A stretch of DNA of 64,000 nt from Rhodococcus sp. OK302 (GCF_002245895.1 NZ_NPJZ01000001.1:3694501-3758500), one strand, 5' to 3'. Shown: positions 25,171 through 34,458, counted from the first letter of the stretch. The notes: a model not told the origin generated them from the letters alone. Made by a program: numbers and translations.

Positions 25171-26852
25171 CTGGTCGACTTCGGCGAAGTGTTGTCGTGC
25201 CGGCGGTCGTCCTGCTTCTGGTGGGGTTGGGGGCGGCGGCGGGTGTCGTGTTCGTAGCGCGGGGGACATCATTGCTCAGTGAATCGCGAACTTTCTATGT
25301 GAGTGGGTCGGGTGATGACCGGGCGGATGGGCGATCGCCCTCACGTGCCTGGCGGACTCTCGATCGCGTGACAGCTCAGCAGTTGCGTCCGGGTGATCAG
25401 GTCCTACTCGCTGGTGGTGAACATTTCACCGGCCAACTGGGTCTGGGTGCCGATGACGCCGGGGATCCGGAACAGCCTGTGGTGATCGCGTCGTACGGGA
25501 CCGGTCGGGCAGTTCTCGATGTGTCGAACGAGCCTGCTGTGGATATCTACAACACCGGCGGCGTGACCGTTCGTGACCTTCTCGTGGTGGGCGGACCGGA
25601 TAGTTTGTCCGTCGACGGAATCGATGTGTACAACGACCTGCCGGAGCGCAAGCGGCTCGCCGGGATCGTGATCGAGAGTGTCGAAGTCAGTGGCTGCAAG
25701 AATGGAATCGCAATCGGCTCTGCTCCACAGGCTTTGGGATTCGAGAATGTCTCGGTGCGTGACAGTTCATTGCACGACAACAGGATTGCGGGACTGACCG
25801 TCTACGGTCCTGAATTTGACGCTGATGCGCCCGTGTACGCGAACAGCAATGTCAACGTATCGGGAGTTTCGGCCTATCGGAACACCGGAGACCCCGCGGC
25901 AGTTGTGAATACTGGTAGCGGAATTGTGTTGGGAAGTGTCGAGACTGGGCGGATCGACCGGTCAACCGCGTACGGAAACGGTGCGCTGTCCGCGGCGGAT
26001 GAAGGTCCCATCGGAATCTGGACGTACAATTCGACCCGCATAATTATCGAGAACAGTCTCTCGTACGGAAATCGTACGAGCGGTGCTGACGGTGGCGGTT
26101 TCGGTTTGGATCTCAATGTCTCGGATTCTGTTCTCCAGTATAATCTTTCATACGACAATGACGGTTCGGGCTTGCTGCTCTACGGTGTTGCTTCGAATCG
26201 AGCGCATGCCCGGAACGTGGTGCGTTTCAACATCAGCAGCAACGACAGTCGGCGCGGTGAATTCCACGGCGGGATCACGGTTCTCGGCGGACTTGCCGGC
26301 GGGGATCAACCGGGCGGCATCGTCGGTGGCCAGATCTACCAGAACACAGTTGTCATGGGAGCGGCGGCGGATGGAGCCCTGCCGCCGGTGGTCCGAATCG
26401 GTGACGCTCTCGACAGTGTGGTGTTGCGTAACAACATCTTTCTGTCCCTCGATGGCGGACCGGTCGTGGTTTCCGTGAACAGCACAGAAAATGGTGTGAC
26501 GTTCTACGGCAACAACTACTTCGGATCCACCGATCAGCCCACGATCCTGTGGGAGGGTATGGACTTCGAGAGTCTGAACGGATGGCGCAACGCGACTGGT
26601 CAGGAGACCTCCTCGGAGGAGGCCGTCGGATCGGACGCCGATCCGGAACTTGTAGACTCGGCTTCACCGAGTGCGGTCACGACAGCTGATCAGATCACGA
26701 GCGCATCCGGGTTTCAGCTGCGTCCGGGCTCGCCGATGATCGGATCCGGAGTTCTCCTTCCAGGTATCGATCCGGCGACTCGTGACTACTTCGGCGTTCC
26801 GTTGAACCCGAATCGAATCGACAACGGAGCCGGCCAGTTTGCCGACACCTGA
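25167..26852 (+). CDS. Exported right-handed parallel beta-helix protein
   Basis: A 561-residue protein with an N-terminal membrane anchor or signal (about 8-32: VVVPAVVLLLVGLGAAAGVVF) and a pectate-lyase-like beta-helix. Repeated NxxS/NNxI/NLSYDN-type turns run through residues 130-480 (SLHDNRIAG, ENSLSYGNRTSG, YNLSYDNDGSG, RNNIFLS, YGNNYFGS). The early segment FYVSGSGDDRADGRSPSRAWRTL is the usual opening of polysaccharide-acting beta-helix proteins (given as family pattern). It could be a lyase, C5-epimerase or acetyl-esterase-like modifier of the polymer made by the neighbouring synthase; catalytic residues cannot be fixed. ATG 25167 overlaps the ugd stop (ATGA). Confidence 0.82.
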   Translation: MTGRLRRSVVVPAVVLLLVGLGAAAGVVFVARGTSLLSESRTFYVSGSGDDRADGRSPSRAWRTLDRVTAQQLRPGDQVLLAGGEHFTGQLGLGADDAGDPEQPVVIASYGTGRAVLDVSNEPAVDIYNTGGVTVRDLLVVGGPDSLSVDGIDVYNDLPERKRLAGIVIESVEVSGCKNGIAIGSAPQALGFENVSVRDSSLHDNRIAGLTVYGPEFDADAPVYANSNVNVSGVSAYRNTGDPAAVVNTGSGIVLGSVETGRIDRSTAYGNGALSAADEGPIGIWTYNSTRIIIENSLSYGNRTSGADGGGFGLDLNVSDSVLQYNLSYDNDGSGLLLYGVASNRAHARNVVRFNISSNDSRRGEFHGGITVLGGLAGGDQPGGIVGGQIYQNTVVMGAAADGALPPVVRIGDALDSVVLRNNIFLSLDGGPVVVSVNSTENGVTFYGNNYFGSTDQPTILWEGMDFESLNGWRNATGQETSSEEAVGSDADPELVDSASPSAVTTADQITSASGFQLRPGSPMIGSGVLLPGIDPATRDYFGVPLNPNRIDNGAGQFADT

Positions 26853-26934
26853 TGCGTGGCACTGAAATCGAGTGCCAATTTCGAATAGTGAATTTAGTTC
26901 CGAGGATCTCTCGGAAGAATATTCAAGGAGCATC

Positions 26935-27912
26935 ATGCGTATCTTGATCACAGGCGGTGCGGGTTTTCTGGGATCGCATCTGAGTGAGTTTCTCCTCTCG
27001 CGCGGAGACGAGGTCGTCTGTCTCGACAATCTCTCCTCCGGACGTCGAGCGAATATCGAGCACCTCCTCGGGAGTGATCGGTTCCGTTTCGTTGAAGCCG
27101 ACGTGCGCACGGCAATCGATGTCGACGGACACTTCGACGCCGTCGCGCATCTCGCGAGTCCGGCCTCGCCGCCGGACTATCTTCGTCGACCCCTCGAAAC
27201 CCTCACCACGGGTAGTCAGGGAACATTGAGCGCTCTCGAATTTGCGCTCGGGCACCAGGCGAGATTTGTTCTGGCGTCGACCAGTGAGGTCTACGGTGAT
27301 CCGTTGGTTCATCCTCAGACCGAGGACTATTGGGGAAATGTGAACCCGGTGGGACCACGGAGTGTCTATGACGAGGCGAAACGATTCGCTGAGGCACTGG
27401 CCACTTCGTATGGTGCGTCGCGGGGGTTGAATGTTGGAATCATGCGTATTTTCAACACATTCGGACCGCGGATGCGGGCTGACGACGGCCGAGCTGTGTC
27501 GACGTTCATTGTCCAGGCGTTGTTGGGTGAAGCGCTCACGGTGTTCGGTGACGGGCAGCAGACGCGGAGTTTCTGTTATGTCGATGATCTTGTGCGTGGC
27601 TTCGTTTCGATGATCGATTCGTCGGAGCCTGGTCCTGTCAATTTCGGAAATCCGGAAGAGTTGACGGTGCTTGAACTTGCTGAGCTTGTTGTGAAGTTTT
27701 CGGGGTCGAAGTCGGCGATTACTCGGCGTCCTTTGCCTGTCGACGATCCCACCCGGCGGAGACCGTCGATCGGACGCGCGTTCGACCGATTGAACTGGGC
27801 TCCGGCAGTGCCGGTAGAGACCGGCATCAAACAAACCATCGACTGGTTCGCCCAAAATCGCTCCGAGGTCGAGGCTGCGGCAGGGCTCTTTGCTGATACC
27901 ACCGCCCCCTGA
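26935..27912 (+). CDS. UDP-glucuronate decarboxylase (UDP-xylose synthase)
   Basis: A 325-residue extended short-chain dehydrogenase that would convert UDP-glucuronate to UDP-xylose. It has GGAGFLGSH (residues 7-15), the UXS-diagnostic ASPASPPDYLRRPLETL, the STSEVYGDPLVHPQTEDYWGNVNP region (family signature), catalytic YDEAK (Tyr about 145), and IFNTFGPRMRADDGR. This signature separates it from UDP-glucuronate 4-epimerases. The ATG at 26935 has AAGGAG 4 bases upstream. Codon choice changes near its 3' part (about 27640-27730), where T-ending codons become common. It lies 82 bases after the beta-helix gene. Confidence 0.88.
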   Translation: MRILITGGAGFLGSHLSEFLLSRGDEVVCLDNLSSGRRANIEHLLGSDRFRFVEADVRTAIDVDGHFDAVAHLASPASPPDYLRRPLETLTTGSQGTLSALEFALGHQARFVLASTSEVYGDPLVHPQTEDYWGNVNPVGPRSVYDEAKRFAEALATSYGASRGLNVGIMRIFNTFGPRMRADDGRAVSTFIVQALLGEALTVFGDGQQTRSFCYVDDLVRGFVSMIDSSEPGPVNFGNPEELTVLELAELVVKFSGSKSAITRRPLPVDDPTRRRPSIGRAFDRLNWAPAVPVETGIKQTIDWFAQNRSEVEAAAGLFADTTAP

Positions 27913-27930
27913 TCGACAGGACAGCAGGGC

Positions 27931-29838
27931 GTGAACTCGAATACGGACGGCAGAACATTGGCAAAGACGGCAGGTCGATCGACTGTCAAGCATCGCGCCC
28001 GCCGAGGCGCAGACTCTGGCGGAGTCCGGCCGGTGGCCGACGGAGTAGCCGAGGCGCTGTTCGAACTCTCCGACGGTGAGGTGGTCGCGGCGCCTCCATC
28101 CGGCCCGGTTTTCGCGCACCACCGACCAGTGCGACGCAAAAGCGCCAGCAGCACTTTTGTGCACGCGTTGTCCACAGAAACTCGCGCGATGATCGGGCTT
28201 CTGACCGTGGGTTGGCTGGTGGGCGTAGCCTTCTTCTGGTGGTGGTGGCTTGCGCCAGAGCACCGCCTCGGGTGGTTCGGTCTAATAGTCAACAGTGCAC
28301 TGTTGTCCTACATTTGTTTGCGCCCTTGCTATGTTCTGATCGCAGCGAATCGCCTACGCAAAGTCAATCCGAAATTGCCAATTCCGGAACTGAGGGTCGC
28401 TCTTGTGGTGACCAAGGCACCTTCTGAGCCGTGGGCTATGGTTCGCGAGACGCTCGAAGCGATGCTCGCTCAACAGTTCCCGTATGCCTATGACGTCTGG
28501 CTTTGCGACGAAGCGCCCTCTGCCGAAATATCAGCCTGGTGCGAGCAGCACGGTGTCTCGGTCAGTACCCGCAACGGTCGATCCGATTACCACCGCGATA
28601 CGTGGCCGCGCCGGACCAAGTGCAAGGAAGGCAATCTCGCGTTCTTCTACGACACGGTCGGATATGACTCCTACGACGTCGTATCTCAACTCGATGCGGA
28701 TCATGTTCCGGCCGTGACGTATCTCGCCGAGATGGTTCGGCCTTTCGCTGATCCGGCAATCGGGTATGTCAGTGCCCCTAGTCTGTGTGATTCGAATGCT
28801 GATCAATCATGGTCTGCGCGTGGGCGTCTGTATCGTGAGTCAACCTTTCACGGACCCTTTCAGCTCGGGCACAATCATGGTCTTTCGCCCCTTTGCATTG
28901 GTTCGCACTACGCCGTGCGTACGGCCGCGGTGCGATCGATCGGTGGTATCGGGCCGGAACTCGCCGAGGACTTCTCTACGACGTACCTCCTCAACACCGC
29001 CGGTTGGAGCGGCGCATTTGCCATCGATGCCGAAGCACATGGTGAAGGTCCGGCCACCTTCGGTGCGATGTTGACCCAGGAATTCCAGTGGTCGCGGAGC
29101 CTCGCAGTGGTCCTTCTTACTCTCGTCCCACGCACCGTCGTCAGGCTTCCCTGGTCGCTGAGAATCAGGTTTGTGTTCGCACTGAGCTACTACCCGCTCC
29201 TCGTCTTCACCACTACGGTGGGCCTCATGCTGCCTCCCATCGCGGCTGTCACGGGTGTTCCCTGGGTGCGCGTGAACTATCTCGATTTCCTTGCGCACTG
29301 GTTCATTCCGTCTCTTTTCTTGTTCGTGATCACGGTGATGCTTCGCTGGAAGCATCTCCTGCGACCGAAGAACGCGTCACTGTTCAGTTGGGAAGCATTC
29401 CTCTACGCACTCGCGGGGTTTCCTATCATCGCTTGGGGCTTGATGGCGGCGTGCATTCAACAAATCGTTCCGCGGCCTGTGGTCTTCAAAGTGACGCCCA
29501 AGGGCACGGGTGAACTAGCGCCGATGCCGGTGGGACTCGTCGTTCCGTACCTTGTGATCTCGGTCGTGCTGTCCGGGGCGGCAATCATCGGGATAGGCAG
29601 AACGGGAGCGGTCGGCTATATCGGCTTGTGTCTGATCGCGGCACTCTGCTACAACATCGTTGCCTGTGCAGCGCCGATCTTGCATGCCAAAGAGGGCGCG
29701 AAAACGGTTGCGCTCCCCTTTGGTGTCGCTCTGCTCACAGTGTGGAAGCCGTTGTGTGCGTGGATGATTGTTTCGATGCCGCTGTTTCTGGCTCTGGCGG
29801 CTTATCCCGGATATTTGATGAAGGAGCTCGGGTTATGA
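27931..29838 (+). CDS. Processive family 2 glycosyltransferase, cellulose synthase-like
   Basis: A 635-residue membrane glycosyltransferase that would polymerise and extrude a polysaccharide. A basic, disordered N-terminus (1-85) precedes two membrane helices (about 88-130), the GT-A domain with QLDADHVP (about 252-258) and the acceptor-site EDFSTTYLL (about 346), and then several C-terminal membrane helices. The usual QxxRW motif appears as QEFQW (about 382), with Gln in the Arg position. No PilZ domain is seen, so direct c-di-GMP control is not indicated. GTG start at 27931, 18 bases after the UXS stop. Sugar specificity cannot be told; UDP-GlcA, UDP-Xyl, UDP-Glc and UDP-Gal are all supplied by the operon. 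Confidence 0.88.
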   Translation: MNSNTDGRTLAKTAGRSTVKHRARRGADSGGVRPVADGVAEALFELSDGEVVAAPPSGPVFAHHRPVRRKSASSTFVHALSTETRAMIGLLTVGWLVGVAFFWWWWLAPEHRLGWFGLIVNSALLSYICLRPCYVLIAANRLRKVNPKLPIPELRVALVVTKAPSEPWAMVRETLEAMLAQQFPYAYDVWLCDEAPSAEISAWCEQHGVSVSTRNGRSDYHRDTWPRRTKCKEGNLAFFYDTVGYDSYDVVSQLDADHVPAVTYLAEMVRPFADPAIGYVSAPSLCDSNADQSWSARGRLYRESTFHGPFQLGHNHGLSPLCIGSHYAVRTAAVRSIGGIGPELAEDFSTTYLLNTAGWSGAFAIDAEAHGEGPATFGAMLTQEFQWSRSLAVVLLTLVPRTVVRLPWSLRIRFVFALSYYPLLVFTTTVGLMLPPIAAVTGVPWVRVNYLDFLAHWFIPSLFLFVITVMLRWKHLLRPKNASLFSWEAFLYALAGFPIIAWGLMAACIQQIVPRPVVFKVTPKGTGELAPMPVGLVVPYLVISVVLSGAAIIGIGRTGAVGYIGLCLIAALCYNIVACAAPILHAKEGAKTVALPFGVALLTVWKPLCAWMIVSMPLFLALAAYPGYLMKELGL

Positions 29839-30926
29839 CACTGCGACGGACGGTGCTGGTCACTGGCGGAAGCGGATTCATCGGAAGTCACACTTGTGTG
29901 GCGCTGATCGAGAGTGGTCACGAGGTGATCGTGATCGACGATTTTTCGAACAGTTCACCGGAAGCGCTTGTGCGCGTGGAGACGCTGACCGGCACCACAC
30001 CGACTTTCTACGAACTCGACCTGCGTGATCGGCCGGGGTTGTCGGATGTTTTCGCTCGCCACGACATCGATGTTGTCATCCATTTTGCGGCGAAGAAGGC
30101 GGTGGGGGAGTCGACGCAGATTCCTCTGGATTATTTCGATGTCAATATCGGTTGCACGACAAGCCTTTTGCGGGTGATGCATGAGTATGGGGTGCATCGG
30201 TTGGTGTTCTCGTCGTCGTGTTCGATTTACGGTGACGCACTACCGAAGCCGCTGTCCGAATCCGATGTGCCCGGGCCGACCAATCCGTATGCGTGGTCGA
30301 AGTGGACGTGTGAGCAGTTGATCGAGCAGGCGACTCGGTATCACCCGGAGATGCGGGCGACTGCGCTTCGGTATTTCAATCCGATCGGTGCTCATCGCAG
30401 TGGTGTGCTCGGTGAGGCGCCGAAGGGGCCGTTGCATAACGTGATGCCGTATTTGATGCAGGTTGCGGCGGGGAGGTTGCCGGCGCTGAATGTGTTCGGT
30501 GATGATTATCCGACGTCTGATGGGACTGCTGTGCGCGATTACATTCATGTCGTTGATGTGGCGGACGGTCATGTTGCGGCGGTTGAGCATGTCGATGATG
30601 TGCCGGGAATGCAGGTGTTCAATCTCGGTACCGGGGTGGGGACGTCGGTGTTGCAGTTGTGTGATGCGTTTGCACAGGCTAGTGGGCGGGAGATTGCGTC
30701 TGTGATTTGTGAGCGTCGGATGGGTGATGTTGCGGTGTTGGTGGGGGATCCTCGCAAGGTGGAGGTGGCGTGGGGTTGGCGTACGAGGTTTGACCTGGAC
30801 GCTATGTGCCGGGATGCGTGGAATTTTCAGACTCTCAACCCGAATGGGTACACGGCAGGGGTATCTCCGGATGTTGTTGCAGCAGAAGGTCGTCGAGCGG
30901 TAGGAATTGATACTGTCGAGGCATGA
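29835..30926 (+). CDS. galE: UDP-glucose 4-epimerase
   Basis: Interconverts UDP-glucose and UDP-galactose. The 363 residues have GGSGFIGSH (about 10-18), HFAAKKAVGES, FSSSCSIYGD, the catalytic YAWSK (Tyr about 151), YFNPIGAH and VRDYIHVVDVADGH, all standard for GalE. The ATG overlaps the glycosyltransferase stop (ATGA), so it belongs to the same operon. From about 30130 onward the codon choice shifts markedly to G/T-ending codons (many GTG, TTG, GAT, TGT), unlike the gene's first third, hinting at a recombined segment. A second galE is likely elsewhere in the genome. Confidence 0.92.
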   Translation: MTLRRTVLVTGGSGFIGSHTCVALIESGHEVIVIDDFSNSSPEALVRVETLTGTTPTFYELDLRDRPGLSDVFARHDIDVVIHFAAKKAVGESTQIPLDYFDVNIGCTTSLLRVMHEYGVHRLVFSSSCSIYGDALPKPLSESDVPGPTNPYAWSKWTCEQLIEQATRYHPEMRATALRYFNPIGAHRSGVLGEAPKGPLHNVMPYLMQVAAGRLPALNVFGDDYPTSDGTAVRDYIHVVDVADGHVAAVEHVDDVPGMQVFNLGTGVGTSVLQLCDAFAQASGREIASVICERRMGDVAVLVGDPRKVEVAWGWRTRFDLDAMCRDAWNFQTLNPNGYTAGVSPDVVAAEGRRAVGIDTVEA

Positions 30927-31573
30927 GAACTCCCGTAGTGATCGACGGGCTGCACCTTCGGTGGTTCGTCCCGCCCAAGCTGGGTGAGACGGTCCACTGG
31001 GGGCTGGCCTGGAATTCCGCCAGTCCGCGAAGGTGGGCTGCGCTGGAGCCGAAGTGGTCACAGACCGCCGACGTGCGTGCGAGTTCGAAGCTGCTGATGC
31101 GGCGATTGACAGCAGGCCCGAAAGCTGATGTGCTGGCGCAACCTTCGATCGGTCGTGCCGGCGCCCTGCAATTCATGTTCAATGCGGATCTTCCGGTTCC
31201 GGCGCAGATCGCAGTCTCTGGCGCGCTGACCCTTGTTGCGGGAACTCCACGCAAGAATGTGGCAGCAAGGCAAATGTGGGCGGATTTCGACTCCGACGCG
31301 ATCACTGTCGGAGTGATACGACGTCTGCGACTGGTGTCGATAGCGTCGGATATGTTGCCGAATGCCCGTCTGCCACACGGATCGAATTGGGGATGGGCGT
31401 CACGGCAGTTCGTGTCCGGGACGGAACGGGTCTACGAATTAGCGCACCCGCCAGACACACTCGCGTCGTACCAGCTGACGGACCGGGTGAACGGGCTGCA
31501 CCGCGAGAGCTTCCTATTGGTGGACCTCGAGACTGCCCGTAGACCTGATCGGAAAACACGTTGCACGAGGTAA
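30923..31573 (+). CDS. Uncharacterised protein at the end of the polysaccharide operon
   Basis: A 216-residue protein of no family I recognise. It has no signal peptide or membrane segment. Visible patches are IDGLHLRWFVPPKLGETVHWG, an Arg/Trp-rich N-terminal part, and FNADLPVPAQIAVSGALTLVAG (each within one domain). The C-terminus is basic. The ATG overlaps galE by 4 bases, so it is translated with the sugar genes, but its role in the pathway is unknown. The 56-base gap that follows separates it from the next gene. Confidence 0.65.
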   Translation: MRTPVVIDGLHLRWFVPPKLGETVHWGLAWNSASPRRWAALEPKWSQTADVRASSKLLMRRLTAGPKADVLAQPSIGRAGALQFMFNADLPVPAQIAVSGALTLVAGTPRKNVAARQMWADFDSDAITVGVIRRLRLVSIASDMLPNARLPHGSNWGWASRQFVSGTERVYELAHPPDTLASYQLTDRVNGLHRESFLLVDLETARRPDRKTRCTR

Positions 31574-31629
31574 GGATCGCCGCGTAGCGTCGAGGTGCAC
31601 TGATTCACCAGCCGAAACGGAGTTCTACC

Positions 31630-32118
31630 GTGTTGCCGCTCACCGAACGCGATATTCGCGGGTCTTTCGTCAACTGTTCGAAAGGTGAAGCGAAGCGGCT
31701 TCCGGTGCCGCGGGATTTGGATCGGCGACCGTGGGAAGATTTGGACTTCTTCGGCTGGAACGACCCGACAATGCCAGGGCGTGGGTATCTGGTGATTCCG
31801 CAGGGCGACGAGTTGGTCGGTATTGCGCTCCGCTACCAAACCGGGAAATCGGGTCGCGCTCAGATGTGCACCATCTGCTTGACGACGCACGGCAGTGGGG
31901 GAGTCTCGTTGCTGACCGCAGCCAAGATCGGTGAGGCCGGCCGGCGCGGCGACACCATCGGTACGTACATGTGCACTGACCTGGCCTGTCCGCTGTACGC
32001 GCGCAACAAGCGGCGGCCGTCTGCCGGCAACCGCTACCAGGAAAATCTGACGTCGGAAGAAAAGGCAGAGCGAGTTGTCACGAACATCGGTGCGTTTGTG
32101 GCGATGTTGGGCTCCTGA
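31630..32118 (+). CDS. FBP-domain protein with C-terminal treble-clef zinc finger
   Basis: A 162-residue protein whose C-terminal part (about 75-140) has CTICLT and YMCTDLACPLYARNK, a four-cysteine treble-clef finger like that of FusB/Fbp-type proteins that bind elongation factor G. In Firmicutes FusB gives fusidic acid resistance by freeing EF-G from ribosomes; actinobacterial homologues are uncharacterised. The N-terminal region is helical with a Trp-rich motif (RRPWEDLDFFGW). GTG start at 31630 with GGAG 7 bases upstream. Confidence 0.82.
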   Translation: MLPLTERDIRGSFVNCSKGEAKRLPVPRDLDRRPWEDLDFFGWNDPTMPGRGYLVIPQGDELVGIALRYQTGKSGRAQMCTICLTTHGSGGVSLLTAAKIGEAGRRGDTIGTYMCTDLACPLYARNKRRPSAGNRYQENLTSEEKAERVVTNIGAFVAMLGS

Positions 32119-32160
32119 TCGAGTCCTGTACTTGTCAGTGCGTCGGCGAGACAATCAGGT

Positions 32161-32670
32161 ATGGCCAGTGACGCGTTTCCCGATGTCCGGTGGGGACACG
32201 ATCGGCCGTTGCTCAAGAAGCCGCTGGACGCTTTTGCATCGTCGCGGTTCGGCTCCTGGTATATCCGGAAAATGACGCCGATCGACCGAAAACTGCTCAA
32301 TCGAAGCAACGGTCGATTGACGATTTTCGGTCCCATCGGTGTGCCACTGCTGTTGTTGACAACTACCGGCCGGAAAACGGGGCAACCGCGTACCACTCCG
32401 CTCACGTACATGTGTGAAGACGATCGCCTGTATTTGGTCGGTAGCAACTTCGGGCAACGACACCACCCCGCGTGGTCGTGGAATCTGTTGGACAACCACG
32501 ATGCCTCGGTGTTGATGGGCGGAATCGAAATTCCTGTTAGAGCAACAATGCTGACTGGTGGTGAGCGGGAGCGCATCTTCGACAAGTTCGTCGAATACAC
32601 CCGCACCTACGAGGAGTACACAAGCCGCACCACACGAGATCTTCGGGTATTCGCTCTCGATCGACGGTAG
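32161..32670 (+). CDS. Deazaflavin (F420)-dependent nitroreductase-family protein
   Basis: A 169-residue split beta-barrel protein of the Ddn/FDOR family that uses cofactor F420 rather than FMN. Family marks are LLLLTTTGRKTGQPRTTPLTY (split: TTTGRKTG and PRTTPL), DRLYLVGSNFGQ and HPAWSWNLLDN. Related enzymes reduce quinones, coumarins or nitro compounds. The substrate here is unknown. It stands alone, 42 bases after the FBP gene. Confidence 0.86.
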   Translation: MASDAFPDVRWGHDRPLLKKPLDAFASSRFGSWYIRKMTPIDRKLLNRSNGRLTIFGPIGVPLLLLTTTGRKTGQPRTTPLTYMCEDDRLYLVGSNFGQRHHPAWSWNLLDNHDASVLMGGIEIPVRATMLTGGERERIFDKFVEYTRTYEEYTSRTTRDLRVFALDRR

Positions 32671-32702
32671 TCCTGATTATTGGGCTCAATATCGGAGAAT
32701 TT

Positions 32703-32733
32703 AGAACAAAACGGCCTTTTCGTACATAGGCTC
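32703..32733 (+). promoter_or_regulatory. Shared promoter-like element, copy 1
   Basis: AGAACAAAACGGCCTTTTCG followed by TACATAGGCTC. The same element recurs at 34459-34489 and 36243-36273, each 50-80 bases before a lipoprotein start. The spacing between GAACA and CATAGG (17 bases) would suit a -35/-10 pair, possibly for an alternative sigma factor. Confidence 0.5.
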
Positions 32734-32781
32734 AAGAAATTGGGCCAATGCGCTCGGCACAGGTCCGCTTTGGAGTTCGCC

Positions 32782-34377
32782 ATGACGAATCTTTATCGGA
32801 CCGGCCGCGGGCATTGGCGCAGCGGACTGGTCGCCGCAATACTTCTTGTCCTCGCCGGGTGCAGTGCCAGTCCGAGTGAGACTGAGTCGGCCGACCCGGC
32901 CGGGCCATTACCGTTGGGAGATTTCACTTACGCCGCGAACCCCTGCCTCGATCCATTGATTCCGGGTGCTCCTCTGCCGCCGTTCGGTGACGACTTCACT
33001 TGCGGCACACTGATTGTCCCGCAGAACCGTAGTCAGCCCGGGGGTGCGACCATCACTATCCCGGTGGCGCGCCAGCGCGCTCAGAATCCACAGTCGGAGA
33101 TGCCTCCTTTGCTGATGCTGTCCGGCGGGCCAGGAGGTAGCGGACTGCTCGACGGGCTGATCTCGTACAGCGGCCTGGACCTCAACAAGGACCGCGACGT
33201 GATCTACATCGATCAGCGCGGCACACTGCGGGCGACGCCTTTCGTGGCGTGCCCGCAGGTGGACGCAGTGATGCAGAGCTTGCTGGACAAGCCCTACACC
33301 GACCCTGCGACGGAGGCTGCGGGTACCGCTGCCGTCGCAGCCTGTAGTGAGCAATTTCGTGCTCAGGGTGTTGACCTGGATGTTTTCAATTCGCTCGAGA
33401 ATGCTGCTGACCTTGCCTCCTTGCGGCTGGCGCTGGAGATCCCGGAGTGGGATGTGTACGGCGTGTCGTACGGCAGTGACCTCGCGCTGCAGTACCTGCG
33501 CGACTTCCCGGACGGTATCCGCGCTGTTGTGGCGGATTCTGTGGTGCCGCCGCAGATGAACCTCGCAGACACGTTGTGGCCCAACGCGGCCCGGGGATTC
33601 GACGCACTCGAGGCTGCCTGCGACGCGCAGCCCGCCTGCCAGGCCATGCTCCCGGACTTGACCGGGACGCTGGCTACGACCGTGACCGACCTCGATGCGC
33701 ACCCGCAGGTGGTTTCGGTGACAGCGGGGGATGGGTCGCCGGTCGACGTGATGGTTGACGGCTACAAACTCGCGTCGCTCGTGAACTCGGCATCGTTGGC
33801 CACCAACGGACTTGTCGATATGCCGGCGATCATTGCGGCAGCCGGCAGCGGCGATGTCACTCCTGCAGCGCAGTTGCTTGGGAGTGCTCAACCCTCGACT
33901 GTCCCGCTCGTCGGGTCGGGACTGACGTACGGGGTGTTCTGCGGCGAAGCCGTCGCACATACCAGTGCCGAGGCCATGTTCGGTGCCGCGAAGAACTCGC
34001 TACCCCAGTTCCCGGACGCGGTCCTGAGCCTTACCCCGCAGCTGCCTTGGCTGGTGGGGGACTGCGCGGCGTGGAATGTCGACGCAGTGCCGGACCTTGT
34101 CGTGCAGCCTGCCAACAGCACCGTCCCGGTGCTGTTGTTGAGCGGCGGCCTCGACGGCGTAACTCCACCCGGCAACGCCGATATCGCCAAGGCCACCCTC
34201 CCGAATTCCGTCGCGTTGACCTTCCCGGAGTCGGGGCACGGCGTGCTCACCCAGTCCGATTGCGGTCCGGCGGCAGTTACCGGATTCCTGGACGACCCGT
34301 CGGCGTCGTACCGACCGCAATGCCTCGACACTGTCGTGATTCCGCCGTTCTCGACATCACTGGTCGGATCGGGGTAG
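32782..34377 (+). CDS. Alpha/beta-hydrolase lipoprotein, tandem copy 1
   Basis: A 531-residue exported serine hydrolase, related to the mycobacterial/streptomycete tripeptidyl-peptidase-like (TAP/CaeA) family. The lipoprotein signal ends in VLAGC (Cys at about 26). The hydrolase core shows LSGGPGGSG (oxyanion region), VIYIDQRGT, the nucleophile elbow GVSYGSD (Ser about 233), VLLLSGGLDGVTPP (acid Asp) and SGHGVLTQ (His). The family trims peptides or esters at the cell surface; the substrate is unknown. ATG 32782 follows GGAG by 6 bases. The next gene is a close tandem duplicate. Confidence 0.88.
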   Translation: MTNLYRTGRGHWRSGLVAAILLVLAGCSASPSETESADPAGPLPLGDFTYAANPCLDPLIPGAPLPPFGDDFTCGTLIVPQNRSQPGGATITIPVARQRAQNPQSEMPPLLMLSGGPGGSGLLDGLISYSGLDLNKDRDVIYIDQRGTLRATPFVACPQVDAVMQSLLDKPYTDPATEAAGTAAVAACSEQFRAQGVDLDVFNSLENAADLASLRLALEIPEWDVYGVSYGSDLALQYLRDFPDGIRAVVADSVVPPQMNLADTLWPNAARGFDALEAACDAQPACQAMLPDLTGTLATTVTDLDAHPQVVSVTAGDGSPVDVMVDGYKLASLVNSASLATNGLVDMPAIIAAAGSGDVTPAAQLLGSAQPSTVPLVGSGLTYGVFCGEAVAHTSAEAMFGAAKNSLPQFPDAVLSLTPQLPWLVGDCAAWNVDAVPDLVVQPANSTVPVLLLSGGLDGVTPPGNADIAKATLPNSVALTFPESGHGVLTQSDCGPAAVTGFLDDPSASYRPQCLDTVVIPPFSTSLVGSG

Positions 34378-34458
34378 TACTGAGCGCCATTCGAGTACTC
34401 GGCGAGCCGGCCCAGTGGTGGCTGGGATGGAATCGAAATTCTAGACATCGGAGAATTC

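Noticed and set aside
26923..28263. Long antisense frame across uxs and the GT2 gene
   Set aside because: Low-complexity Arg/Ser translation with no recognisable domain; the + strand genes have full catalytic motifs.
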